Shown here: piece after piece, positions 1 to 7,402 of the stretch | How the letters are laid out: every line of letters starts with the position of its first letter | Position numbering within the stretch: position 1 is the stretch's first letter | Assembly (NCBI RefSeq): GCF_000708265.2 | Contig: NZ_JCKI01000006.1 | Location: forward strand, 248,001 to 312,000 | Direction: 5' to 3' | Source of the DNA: Pedobacter sp. R20-19 | GTDB taxonomy: Bacteria; Bacteroidota; Bacteroidia; Sphingobacteriales; Sphingobacteriaceae | Length of the DNA stretch: 64,000 nucleotides | The notes under the pieces: model-generated | What the model saw: only the letters and a program-made list of their open reading frames with translations | The model's database searches: none | Told to the model about the DNA's origin: nothing | Position numbers and translations under genes: made by a program

Positions 1-718
1 GCTCGCTTACAACGAAGATCAATATGTTTTGAAAGATTTAACTTTTGAAGTGAAAGCCGGCGAAACGGTAGCGCTTGTAGGGGCTACAGGAGCAGGGAAA
101 TCATCAACAATAAATATTCTAAACCGCTTTTATGAAATAGCAAAGGGAAAGATTACTGTAGATGGGATAGATATAAACGATTTTGATATAGATTACCTGA
201 GAAGTCACATTGCTACGGTGCTGCAAGATGTTTTCTTATTTTCTGATACGATTTTAAATAACATTACACTTAACAATTCTAATATCACTATTGAAGAGGT
301 TGTTGATGCTGCAAAAAAGATTGGTGCAAATGAATTTATTGAGCGGTTACCAGGTGGCTATCAATATAATGTGATGGAAAGGGGAGCAACACTTTCTGCC
401 GGACAGGCACAGTTAATCTCATTTATTCGTGCTTTGGTGCATAATCCTGCCATTCTGGTTCTGGATGAAGCCACCTCATCAGTGGATACTGAAACAGAAT
501 TGTTGATTCAAAAAGCCATCGATAATTTAATGGAAGGCAGAACTTCAATTGTGATTGCTCACCGTTTATCTACCATTCAAAAGGCCAATCAGATTATTGT
601 ATTAGACAAGGGCGAAATCAAAGAAAAAGGTACTCATCAGGAACTATTGAAATTGGATGGTTACTACAAAAAACTTTATGACCTGCAGTTTTCTTCAAAA
701 GGGATCGCCAAGGTTTAA
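1..718 (+). CDS. ABC exporter, C-terminal ATP-binding domain (5' truncated by window edge)
   Basis: The frame is open from base 2, so this is the C-terminal end of a longer protein. The visible 238 residues form a complete nucleotide-binding domain: an A-loop region (LAYNEDQYVLKDL), Walker A GATGAGKSS, a Q-loop (VLQDVFLF), a signature LSAGQ in place of the usual LSGGQ, Walker B ILVLDEATS, a D-loop SSVDTET and an H-loop IAHRLS. This is the layout of MsbA/MdlB-type half-exporters, in which a six-helix membrane domain precedes the ATPase; that domain would lie to the left of the window. It probably drives export of a lipid, drug or peptide, but the substrate cannot be read from the ATPase. The Ala in the signature is a common variant in this subfamily. 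Confidence 0.9.
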   Translation, partial: LAYNEDQYVLKDLTFEVKAGETVALVGATGAGKSSTINILNRFYEIAKGKITVDGIDINDFDIDYLRSHIATVLQDVFLFSDTILNNITLNNSNITIEEVVDAAKKIGANEFIERLPGGYQYNVMERGATLSAGQAQLISFIRALVHNPAILVLDEATSSVDTETELLIQKAIDNLMEGRTSIVIAHRLSTIQKANQIIVLDKGEIKEKGTHQELLKLDGYYKKLYDLQFSSKGIAKV

Positions 719-770
719 TATGACCTTGTTTGGATAGAATTTCTTAATTTAACCTTTTTAAATCTGAAAA

Positions 771-1796
771 ATGAAAATATCTAAATTATTTGCCATTATC
801 CTGATCTCATTATTTACTTTAAATGTTGCCGCACAGCAGAAAAAATATGTAATGGTGATTCATGGCGGCGCCGGAACTATTCTAAAAAAGAACATGACGC
901 CTGAGAAAGAGGCCGATTATATTGCTGTTTTAACTAAAGCTTTGCAGGCTGGTTATGCGCAAATAAAAAACGGTAAAACAAGTCTTGATGCTGTGGAAGC
1001 AACGATTCATGTGCTGGAGGATGATCCACATTTTAATGCCGGGAAAGGGGCTGTTTTTACGCATGATGGTAAAAATGAACTGGATGCTGCCATTATGGAT
1101 GGAAAAACTTTAATGGCAGGCGCCGTTGCAGGCGTTACTACTGTCAAAAACCCAATTTCAGCAGCAAGAGCAGTAATGGAAAAATCGGAGCATGTAATGA
1201 TGGTTGGTGCTGGTGCAGATCAGTTTGCGAAAGAAGCAGGGCTTGAAATTGTAGATCCAAAATACTTTTGGACGAAAGAACGATGGGATGGTTTGCAGCA
1301 AGCTATTAAAGAAGATTCTACCAAGGCTGTGTTGGATCATGGTAGTAAAAAGTCTGATCTATTGGGGACTAAAAACCACGATTATAAATTTGGTACCGTA
1401 GGTTGTGTTGCTTTAGATCAGGCCGGTAATCTGGCTGCCGGAACTTCAACAGGAGGGATGACGAATAAGAAATATGGTCGCGTGGGCGATGCGCCTATTA
1501 TTGGTGCAGGTACCTATTGCAATAATGAAACTGCAGGTATCTCTTGTACAGGCTGGGGTGAGTTTTATATCCGTAATGTGGTGGCAAAAACCATTTCGGA
1601 TTTAATGGAATACAAAGGTTTATCAGTTGTTGAAGCATCAAAAATTGCTTTAGATAAAGTAGGGAAAATGGGCGGCGATGGTGGTTTGATTGCCATGGAT
1701 AGAAAAGGGAATATTACCATGCCGTTTAATACAGAAGGAATGTACAGAGGCGCCATTACTGCTGATGGTAAAATTGAAGTGAGCATTTATAAATAA
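771..1796 (+). CDS. iaaA: Secreted isoaspartyl peptidase / plant-type L-asparaginase
   Basis: This is a 341-residue Ntn-hydrolase of the plant-type asparaginase family (peptidase T2). A signal peptide covers about residues 1-21 and ends in VAAQQ, so it acts in the periplasm or outside. Family motifs are visible: HGGAG near the mature N terminus, FNAGKGA, and the autocatalytic cleavage site GTVG, in which Thr209 becomes the N-terminal nucleophile, followed by GTSTGG in the substrate pocket. Known members hydrolyse beta-aspartyl dipeptides and L-asparagine. The stop codon overlaps the start of the next gene (TAATG), and that gene encodes a cyanophycinase. Cyanophycinase releases beta-Asp-Arg dipeptides, which are this enzyme's natural substrates, so the pair reads as a cyanophycin-scavenging unit (inference). 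Confidence 0.9.
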   Translation: MKISKLFAIILISLFTLNVAAQQKKYVMVIHGGAGTILKKNMTPEKEADYIAVLTKALQAGYAQIKNGKTSLDAVEATIHVLEDDPHFNAGKGAVFTHDGKNELDAAIMDGKTLMAGAVAGVTTVKNPISAARAVMEKSEHVMMVGAGADQFAKEAGLEIVDPKYFWTKERWDGLQQAIKEDSTKAVLDHGSKKSDLLGTKNHDYKFGTVGCVALDQAGNLAAGTSTGGMTNKKYGRVGDAPIIGAGTYCNNETAGISCTGWGEFYIRNVVAKTISDLMEYKGLSVVEASKIALDKVGKMGGDGGLIAMDRKGNITMPFNTEGMYRGAITADGKIEVSIYK

Positions 1797-2628
1797 TGAA
1801 AAAGCTGTTTTTATTGCTGGCAATGGCTGGTTTTTCCATAGTTGTACATGCCCAAAACAAAGGTAATTTGTTCATTATCGGTGGTGGAAATCGTTCTGAT
1901 GATTTGATGAAACAAATGTTGAATACTTCTGATTTAAAAGCAAAGGATTATATTATCGTTTTGCCTATGGCGAGTGAAATCCCGGATTCTGGCTATAAAA
2001 CACTTTCTCTGCAACTGAAAAAGCTGGATCAGCACCCGATCAGGAACTTTAATTTTAACAAGCACGATGTAAATGATAAAAGTTGGATTGATTCACTTGC
2101 AGGAGCGAAGCTGATCTATATTTTAGGTGGCGATCAAAGCCGGTTTATGAAGTCGTTTTAAATACGCCCATTTATACCGCCATACACAAAGCCTATAAAA
2201 ATGGTTCCACTATTGCTGGTACAAGCGCCGGAGCGGCTGTAATGAGTAAATATATGATTACTGGCAAACAGCTTTTAGATACAGTTTACAAAGAAACTTT
2301 CAATAAACTTTGGGATCACAATATCGAATTTCCAGAAGGACTGGGCTTGTTACAGAATACCATTATTGATCAGCATTTCTTAAAACGGAATCGATATAAC
2401 CGATTAATTTCTGCCCTGGCTGCACATCCTGATTTGGTTTGTGTTGGCATTGATGAAGGTACAGCAATTATTGTTCATGGCCATCAGGCAACTGTAGCTG
2501 GAGAAAGTCAGGTGATTCGTTTGGCAAATCTAAAAGCACTTCATCATACAGATAAAGGTTTGTTGAAATTTGATCAGGCAGCGTTTGGTATTTTCACTGC
2601 GGGAGACTTAATCGATATTAAGCCATAA
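1796..2628 (+). pseudogene. Cyanophycinase (peptidase S51), interrupted by a one-base frameshift
   Basis: Two adjacent frames together encode one S51 peptidase of about 277 residues. The first (1796-2161) has a signal peptide (VVHAQ), the IIGGG strand and the GGDQSRFM motif, then stops. Shifting frame at about 2149 continues as EVVLNTPIYTAIHKAYKNG and then GTSAGAAVM at 2218-2244, which carries the nucleophile Ser (codon 2224-2226), and runs to 2628. Restoring one G (ATGAAG to ATGGAAG at about 2147-2150) rebuilds the protein, so this is a single-base deletion or a sequencing error. No slippery heptamer is seen, which argues against programmed shifting. The intact enzyme would cleave the Asp-Arg storage polymer cyanophycin outside the cytoplasm and feed the peptidase encoded just before it. 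Confidence 0.85.
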
Positions 2629-2685
2629 CATAGGATTTAATAATGCGTTGGCTTTTATGTAAAAGAAAACTCCAAGTAATTAAGC

Positions 2686-2693
2686 TATCTTTG
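2686..2693 (+). promoter_or_regulatory. Promoter -7 element for rlmF
   Basis: TATCTTTG matches the Bacteroidota -7 consensus TAnnTTTG. No well-spaced TTG lies upstream. Transcription would begin near 2700, about 40 bases before the TTG start of rlmF. Confidence 0.5.
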
Positions 2694-2737
2694 CAGCAGA
2701 AACATGCACACAGCTTGTTTAATTAAACCAGATCACA

Positions 2738-3703
2738 TTGGCTCAAGAAGAACAAAATAACCGCAAAGAAAAAAGCGAGTTACATCCACGCAACAAACAC
2801 CGTTCGCGTTACAATTTCAAACAACTTATCTCTACTTCAAAAGAATTAAAGCGTTTCGTTTTCAAAAATGAACATAACGATGATTCGATTGATTTTGCTG
2901 ACCAAAATGCGGTAAAAGCATTAAACAGGGCATTACTGAAATATTTTTACAATATCTCTCAATGGGATATTCCTCAGGATTTTCTTTGTCCGCCTATTCC
3001 AGGCAGGGCAGATTATATCCATTACGTTGCAGATCTTTTAGGTTCTAGCGCTAAAGGAAAAATTCCGAAAGGAAATAAGCTAAACGTGCTCGATATTGGT
3101 GTAGGTGCCAATTGTATTTATCCAATTGTTGGTCATCAGGAGTATGGCTGGAACTTTGTTGGTTCAGAGATTGATCCGCTGTCTGTAGATTCGGCCAAGC
3201 GTATTGTGGAGGCCAATAAGGAATTGCAGGGTAAAATTGAAATCCGTCAGCAATCATCAAAAATGGGTATTTTCAGAGGCATTGTGGGTGCTAAAGAACG
3301 TTTCGATGCTGTGGTTTGTAATCCACCATTTCATTCTTCCTTAAAAGAAGCAGAACAGGGTACACGACAGAAATGGCGTAATTTGGGTGGAACAGAAAAA
3401 GAAGTAAAACATGTTTTAAATTTTGGAGGTAACAAAGCTGAGCTTTGGTGCCCAGGTGGTGAACGTGCATTTGTAGAGCAAATGATTGTTCAGAGTGCAC
3501 AAATTAAAAACCAGGTATTGTGGTTTACTTCTTTAGTGTCTAAAAGTGCAAACTTAAAAAGTATTTATAGTGCTTTGGTAAAAGCAGATGCTTTTGAGGT
3601 ACGTACCGTTCAGATGAGCCAGGGACAAAAAATAAGTCGTTTTGTGGCCTGGACTTTCCAAGATGGTGAAGCGCAGGCTGAATGGGCAAAAGGATGGAAA
3701 TAA
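2738..3703 (+). CDS. rlmF: 23S rRNA (adenine-1618-N6)-methyltransferase RlmF
   Basis: RlmF uses S-adenosylmethionine to methylate N6 of A1618 in 23S rRNA. The protein (321 residues) follows E. coli RlmF along its length: LHPRNKHRSRY near the N terminus, WDIPQDFLCPPIPGRADYIH, the SAM-binding strand VLDIGVGANC at about residue 113, and the catalytic NPPF motif at residues 195-198. The start is a TTG: an in-frame stop at 2720 and the absence of any in-frame ATG before conserved residues leave no other choice. A separate ATG at 2704 opens an 18-codon reading frame that overlaps this start. The gene stands alone, with its own promoter element and a terminator shared with the convergent cupin gene. 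Confidence 0.95.
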   Translation: MAQEEQNNRKEKSELHPRNKHRSRYNFKQLISTSKELKRFVFKNEHNDDSIDFADQNAVKALNRALLKYFYNISQWDIPQDFLCPPIPGRADYIHYVADLLGSSAKGKIPKGNKLNVLDIGVGANCIYPIVGHQEYGWNFVGSEIDPLSVDSAKRIVEANKELQGKIEIRQQSSKMGIFRGIVGAKERFDAVVCNPPFHSSLKEAEQGTRQKWRNLGGTEKEVKHVLNFGGNKAELWCPGGERAFVEQMIVQSAQIKNQVLWFTSLVSKSANLKSIYSALVKADAFEVRTVQMSQGQKISRFVAWTFQDGEAQAEWAKGWK

Positions 3704-3760
3704 GTCTTAAGTCCGGAGTCGTAAGTCTTTAGTGGATTAGCGATTTTTTCAAAATAAAAC

Positions 3761-3796
3761 AAAGCCGGATTAATTTTTTTAGTCTGGCTTTTTATT
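3761..3796. terminator. Bidirectional terminator between rlmF and the cupin gene
   Basis: Arms AAAGCCGGA (3761-3769) and TCTGGCTTT (3783-3791) form a hairpin with one G-U type mismatch and T-runs on both sides. It lies between two convergent genes and overlaps the last codons of the cupin gene. Confidence 0.7.
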
Positions 3797-4214
3797 TCCT
3801 TTCATAAATGATCAAAATCACCAAATCATTATCTTTATTTGGAGCAATACCATGTGAACTTCCGGGGCGGGTTAAAATGGCATCACCAGGTTTTACAGGG
3901 AAACTTTTTCCATTCATCTGCATATTGCCATTTCCGCTGATGACATAATAAATCTCATCTTCTTTTTGCAAATGGTATCCTATGGAGGAACCGGGCTTTA
4001 ATATTCTTTTTTTAAAAGTTGTTTTAAGATTTCCAGCATCGTTGAAAAAATTAAAGCCTATGGTTTCACCACCTCCCTGATGTGTTCCAGGTTCTTTTTT
4101 AGCAACATTTGTATCATTTTGTAATATATACCTGGCAGTGTCATTAGTTTGTGCCTTAGCACCATAAGCCAGTATGATCCATAAAATGAGCATGAGATAT
4201 GTTCCGTTTTTCAT
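3792..4214 (-). CDS. Secreted cupin-domain protein
   Basis: This is a 140-residue protein with a signal peptide (residues 1-21, ending AYGAKAQ) and a single cupin barrel. Cupin motif 1 is seen around GSSIGYHLQKEDEIYYVISG, with a His and a Glu as likely metal ligands, and motif 2 around PGDAILTRPGSSHGIAP. Small cupins of this type bind a metal and act as isomerases, dioxygenases or sensors; nothing here settles which. The export signal places it in the periplasm, where a sugar- or metabolite-binding role is plausible. It is transcribed alone, convergent with rlmF and divergent from sucD. Confidence 0.75.
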   Translation of the reverse strand: MKNGTYLMLILWIILAYGAKAQTNDTARYILQNDTNVAKKEPGTHQGGGETIGFNFFNDAGNLKTTFKKRILKPGSSIGYHLQKEDEIYYVISGNGNMQMNGKSFPVKPGDAILTRPGSSHGIAPNKDNDLVILIIYERK

Positions 4215-4385
4215 TATATGAATATCTGTTTTAAAACTTGTTAATTAAAATTTTATTAAAACCATAAGGTTTTTAAAACCCCATAGTTTTGAAAAAGATT
4301 AAGATGTAAAGAAGAACTGTGCCTGCGATAAATGAATTACTTACCTTTTCCAGAAAAAAATGGGCTAAATAATCTATTTTTAGGC

Positions 4386-4415
4386 TTGACTTTCCAGTCA
4401 ATAATATTAGCTTTG
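4386..4415 (+). promoter_or_regulatory. sucD promoter
   Basis: TTG at 4386-4388 and TAGCTTTG at 4408-4415 with a 19-base spacer match the Bacteroidota consensus closely. It lies between an upstream in-frame ATG (4332) and the ATG at 4434, so it fixes the true start at 4434. Confidence 0.8.
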
Positions 4416-4433
4416 CACAAAAAAAATAGATAC

Positions 4434-5306
4434 ATGAGCGTTTTAGTAAATAAAGATTCTAAGGTTATCGTTCAGGGTTTTACCGGAAACGAAGGAACTT
4501 ACCATGCAGAGCAGATGCTGGCGTATGGTACAAACGTAGTTGGTGGTGTAACGCCTGGCAAAGGTGGGCAATTACATTTAGAAAAGCCTGTTTTTAATAC
4601 GGTTAAAGATGCTGTTGATCAAACAGGAGCAAATGTATCTATCATTTTCGTGCCACCTGCTTTTGCCGCTGATGCCATTATGGAAGCTGCAGAAGGTGGT
4701 ATTAAAGTTATTGTTTGTATTACTGAAGGTATCCCAACTAAGGATATGATTCAGGTTAAAGAATATATTTCAGACCGTGATGTAACTTTGATTGGCCCTA
4801 ACTGCCCAGGTATTATCACTGCTGATGAAGCTAAAATTGGTATTATGCCAGGTTTTATCTTCAAGAAAGGTAATGTAGGTGTGGTTTCTAAATCAGGAAC
4901 TTTAACTTATGAAGCAGTAGATCAAGTGGTTAAAGCTGGTTTAGGTATTACTACAGCGATTGGTATTGGTGGTGACCCAATTATCGGAACACCAACAGTA
5001 GAAGCAGTTAAATTATTAATGAACGATCCTGAAACACATGGTATCATCATGATTGGTGAGATTGGTGGTGGAATGGAAGCTGAAGCTGCCCGTTGGATTA
5101 AAGAACATGGTACTAAACCAGTTGTAGGTTTCATCGCTGGTCAAACTGCGCCTCCTGGACGTAGAATGGGTCACGCAGGTGCAATTGTTGGTGGTGCTGA
5201 TGATACTGCAGCAGCTAAAATGAAAATTATGGCTGAATGTGGTATCCGTGTGGTAGAAAGTCCTGCTGAAATCGGTGCTGCAATGGCAGAAGAATTAGCA
5301 AAATAA
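4434..5306 (+). CDS. sucD: Succinyl-CoA ligase (ADP-forming), alpha subunit
   Basis: SucD is the CoA-binding and phospho-histidine subunit of succinyl-CoA synthetase in the TCA cycle; it pairs with SucC, which is not in this window. The 290-residue length matches E. coli SucD (289). Seen in the sequence are the CoA-binding Rossmann start [33 protein letters not shown], and the phosphorylated His247 in [10 protein letters not shown] longer frame opens at 4332, but its extra residues are unlike the family and span the promoter, so ATG 4434 is used. The leader is only about 12 bases. The gene is followed by its own terminator, so it is monocistronic. Confidence 0.96.
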   Translation: MSVLVNKDSKVIVQGFTGNEGTYHAEQMLAYGTNVVGGVTPGKGGQLHLEKPVFNTVKDAVDQTGANVSIIFVPPAFAADAIMEAAEGGIKVIVCITEGIPTKDMIQVKEYISDRDVTLIGPNCPGIITADEAKIGIMPGFIFKKGNVGVVSKSGTLTYEAVDQVVKAGLGITTAIGIGGDPIIGTPTVEAVKLLMNDPETHGIIMIGEIGGGMEAEAARWIKEHGTKPVVGFIAGQTAPPGRRMGHAGAIVGGADDTAAAKMKIMAECGIRVVESPAEIGAAMAEELAK

Positions 5307-5328
5307 GATTTAAGAATCTCATTATAGG

Positions 5329-5364
5329 AAAGCGTTTCGATTAGGTTCGAGGCGCTTTTTTTTT
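5329..5364 (+). terminator. sucD terminator
   Basis: A hairpin with AAGCGTTTCGA on one side and TTCGAGGCGCTT on the other is followed by a run of T residues, 20-60 bases after the sucD stop codon. Confidence 0.7.
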
Positions 5365-5365
5365 G

Positions 5366-5602
5366 CCTCACCCTATTAAAGTTTGTGATGGGGCCAGCTT
5401 TGTGCTGTCCCTCTCCTGAAAGAGAGGGATTTGGGGTTCGGTGGGTGGAAGCATGATGTATATAGGCCCCACCCTGTCGAAGGTTATGATCCGGCTTGCT
5501 TTGTGCTTTCCCTATTATGAAATAGAGAGGGGGGGGGTGGTGGGTGGAAGCATGATGTATATAGGCCTCACCCTATTAAAGTTTGTGATTGGGCCAGCTT
5601 TG
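5366..5602. repeat. Imperfect ~100-bp tandem repeat, about 2.4 copies
   Basis: Three copies start at 5366, 5467 and 5566 (CCTCACCCTATTAAAG, CCCCACCCTGTCGAAG, CCTCACCCTATTAAAG), giving periods of 101 and 99 bases; the third copy stops at about 5602. Each full unit ends with GGTGGGTGGAAGCATGATG. The first contains the C- and G-rich hairpin CCCTCTCCTGAAAGAGAGGG, which recurs in altered form elsewhere in the window. The 613-base gap 5307-5919 holds this array and an AT-rich stretch with a CTCTCCAGTAGAGGG remnant (5729-5743), but no believable gene. Confidence 0.8.
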
Positions 5603-5919
5603 AGTATAACCCAACTGATTACTTATTGATAAACCTTAGTATGGGGGTGATTTTATCCTTAAAGACCGCTTTATAATAACATAATGTTTTTATTTGCATT
5701 AGGTTCAAACCACTACCTTCTATTTCCCTCTCCAGTAGAGGGATGTGCAGAAAAAGAACATACTGCCTAAACTTTGTCAGGGAGAGGTGTATGTATCCAA
5801 AACTCAAAACTCCCAGCCAACTAACTCCAAACCAAAATACATTTATCATTATTCTGTAAATAGAAAATGATTCTTTTAAACCAGCAAACCAAATCAAAAT
5901 CAATAGCGTATATTGATAC

Positions 5920-6423
5920 ATGAACACGATGTTAAATAAACTATTTTTGATCTCTGCTGTTGTTTTAACAACGAGTCTTTCTGCCTGTGCACAAAAGCAG
6001 GAAAAGAAAGAAGAAAAGCGAACACAGCAATCAGAAAATATCATACCGAAAAAGAAAATGAACTGGAATCCATTAACCCCCGAAGAAGAAAGAGTAATTG
6101 TTAATAAAGGAACGGAATATCCTGGTACAGGTAAATATGAACATACTACCGAAAAGGGTACTTATACTTGCAAACGTTGTAATGCAGCGTTATATAGATC
6201 AGAAAGTAAATTTGATGCGCATTGTGGATGGCCTGCATTTGATGATGAAATAAAAGGTGCCGTTAAGCGTATTCCTGATGCTGACGGATCACGTACAGAA
6301 ATAGTTTGCGCCAACTGCGGAGCGCATTTAGGTCACGTATTTTTAGGTGAAGGATTTACCAATAAAGACACACGTCATTGTGTAAATTCAATCTCTATGA
6401 ACTTCGTGCCGGATAAAAAATAA
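5920..6423 (+). CDS. msrB: Peptide-methionine (R)-S-oxide reductase, lipoprotein form
   Basis: MsrB reduces methionine-R-sulfoxide in damaged proteins. The 167-residue protein has a lipoprotein signal with lipobox LSAC (Cys23), then a charged linker and the SelR domain. Zinc-binding pairs CKRC and CANC, the substrate-binding HCGWPAFDD segment and the catalytic Cys154 in RHCVNSISM are all present. The lipid anchor places it in the periplasm, attached to a membrane, so it protects envelope proteins and needs a periplasmic electron donor. ATG 5929 (M4) is an alternative start. A strong terminator follows. Confidence 0.95.
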   Translation: MNTMLNKLFLISAVVLTTSLSACAQKQEKKEEKRTQQSENIIPKKKMNWNPLTPEEERVIVNKGTEYPGTGKYEHTTEKGTYTCKRCNAALYRSESKFDAHCGWPAFDDEIKGAVKRIPDADGSRTEIVCANCGAHLGHVFLGEGFTNKDTRHCVNSISMNFVPDKK

Positions 6424-6448
6424 GGTGGGTATAGTTGGGTTAGGTTTA

Positions 6449-6480
6449 GGCGTATAGCGATAAGTTATACGCCTTTTTTG
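6449..6480 (+). terminator. msrB terminator
   Basis: Perfect 8-bp stem GGCGTATA (6449-6456) / TATACGCC (6466-6473) followed by TTTTTTG. Confidence 0.85.
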
Positions 6481-6510
6481 ATGCTCAAAATTTGGCTGTT
6501 TTTCCACAAA

Positions 6511-6541
6511 TTGTTGATTATAAACTAAATGCTTATATTTG
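6511..6541 (+). promoter_or_regulatory. Promoter of the RlpA-like gene
   Basis: TTG at 6511-6513 and TATATTTG at 6534-6541 with a 20-base spacer match the Bacteroidota promoter consensus, 27 bases before the ATG. Confidence 0.75.
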
Positions 6542-6567
6542 CACGCTCGACAAAGAAAATTTAGCCT

Positions 6568-6948
6568 ATGAAGTATCTGCTGTTATTAAGTTTTTGTTTC
6601 CTGTTTTTAAAAGGTAAAGCACAAAATTCTGGTTCATCAAATGAGCCTGATAGTATCAAAAAAACAGTTCTGGCAACTTACTACCACAGAAAATTTGAAG
6701 GCCGCCGAACCACCAGCGGGGTAAAATACAGGGCAAAAAAATTAACTGCCGCACACCGCACTTTACCAATGGGAACCTTAATTACAGTGACCAATCCTGA
6801 CAACGGAAAATCAGTTGTGGTGAAGGTTAATGACCGGGGTCCGTTTTCTAAAAAACTAGCTATAGATTTATCTGAAAGTGCTGCAAAGCAGATCGGCATA
6901 TTCCGCCAGGGAATAGCCAAAGTTAACCTCAGTTATACCTTAGAATAA
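6568..6948 (+). CDS. RlpA-like septal/peptidoglycan protein (double-psi beta-barrel)
   Basis: This is a 126-residue exported protein: signal peptide 1-18 (LFLKGKAQ), then one double-psi beta-barrel domain like that of RlpA. Diagnostic segments are LATYYHRKFEGRRTTSG, AAHRTLPMGTLITVTN and VVKVNDRGPFSKKLAIDLSE, which holds the conserved Asp-Arg-Gly-Pro. In Pseudomonas RlpA this fold is a lytic transglycosylase acting on naked glycan strands; whether this short form, without a SPOR domain, is catalytic cannot be told from sequence. It stands alone behind a good promoter. Confidence 0.85.
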   Translation: MKYLLLLSFCFLFLKGKAQNSGSSNEPDSIKKTVLATYYHRKFEGRRTTSGVKYRAKKLTAAHRTLPMGTLITVTNPDNGKSVVVKVNDRGPFSKKLAIDLSESAAKQIGIFRQGIAKVNLSYTLE

Positions 6949-7144
6949 TATTCCTTTTAGCTCTATTTTGTAAAGGTTATATGCCTTAAATTTAAGTTAT
7001 TAACACTTATTTTTGTTTGCTAGCCCCTTGAAACTAAACAATTAGCTTTTTTTTCGCCTGAAAATGATATTTAGCTGATGCGTTTATTCACCTAAATGCC
7101 AATGGTGTTAACAACTTTGATTCAAAAAACAAGCCCTCTGTATC

Positions 7145-7195
7145 TATATTTGTTTCAACAAAGTTCTTCAACTTCTTGCACTTGAAAACAAATAT
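7145..7195. promoter_or_regulatory. Candidate promoter embedded in an inverted repeat, upstream of nrdB
   Basis: TATATTTG (7145-7152) is a good -7 element, with a TTG at 7117-7119 spaced longer than usual. It lies in the arm ATATTTGTTTCAA (7146-7158), which pairs with TTGAAAACAAATAT (7182-7195) apart from one bulged base. The second arm therefore carries the same -7 element on the minus strand (7189-7196). The symmetry suggests a regulator-binding site or back-to-back promoters. Confidence 0.45.
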
Positions 7196-7253
7196 AAAAG
7201 CTTAATTTTTAGTGATTTATAAGCATTCTCTCTGATTGCCAATTTAAATTTAC

Positions 7254-7298
7254 AGTGCTAAAAATGCGGTTGTTTGCCAAGAGGCGAGGGTTAGCACT
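7254..7298 (+). promoter_or_regulatory. Candidate structured 5' leader of nrdB
   Basis: Perfect 8-bp arms AGTGCTAA (7254-7261) and TTAGCACT (7291-7298) enclose a 29-base G-rich loop with a small GCC-AAGA-GGC hairpin. It sits about 105 bases before the nrdB ATG and would be inside the transcript if the promoter at 7145 is used. It resembles no riboswitch I know. Confidence 0.4.
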
Positions 7299-7402
7299 TT
7301 CACGACAGCGTTTTGATCAAGATAGCACAATCATCATATAAAATTGGTGGATGCATGTCTTTGTCGGCTCTGATTAGAAATAAGTAAAATAAAGTATCAG
7401 TT

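Larger units (their letters stand above)
6949..7402. other. 454-base gene-free leader region upstream of nrdB
   Basis: No gene is seen. The region holds two inverted repeats listed separately (7146-7195 and 7254-7298) and is otherwise AT-rich. No NrdR-box palindrome and no cobalamin riboswitch core was found. Confidence 0.6.

Noticed and set aside
2140..2165. Programmed -1 frameshift in the cyanophycinase gene
   Set aside because: No slippery heptamer and no downstream pseudoknot candidate; a plain one-base deletion or sequencing error explains it.
5340..5350. GGTTCGAGGC, resembling a tRNA T-loop
   Set aside because: It is one arm of the sucD terminator; no acceptor, D or anticodon stem is present around it.
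5441..5629. 62-codon plus-strand frame in the tandem repeat
   Set aside because: Its internal duplication simply mirrors the DNA repeat; no ribosome site, promoter or family match.
5619..6044. 141-codon frame on the minus strand overlapping the msrB start
   Set aside because: It overlaps the signal-peptide region of a clear msrB gene and its product has no recognisable features; it is the antisense of low-complexity sequence.
7200..7402. Cobalamin riboswitch before ribonucleotide reductase
   Set aside because: The B12-box core is absent, and class I reductase does not use B12; only an unassigned hairpin is supported.
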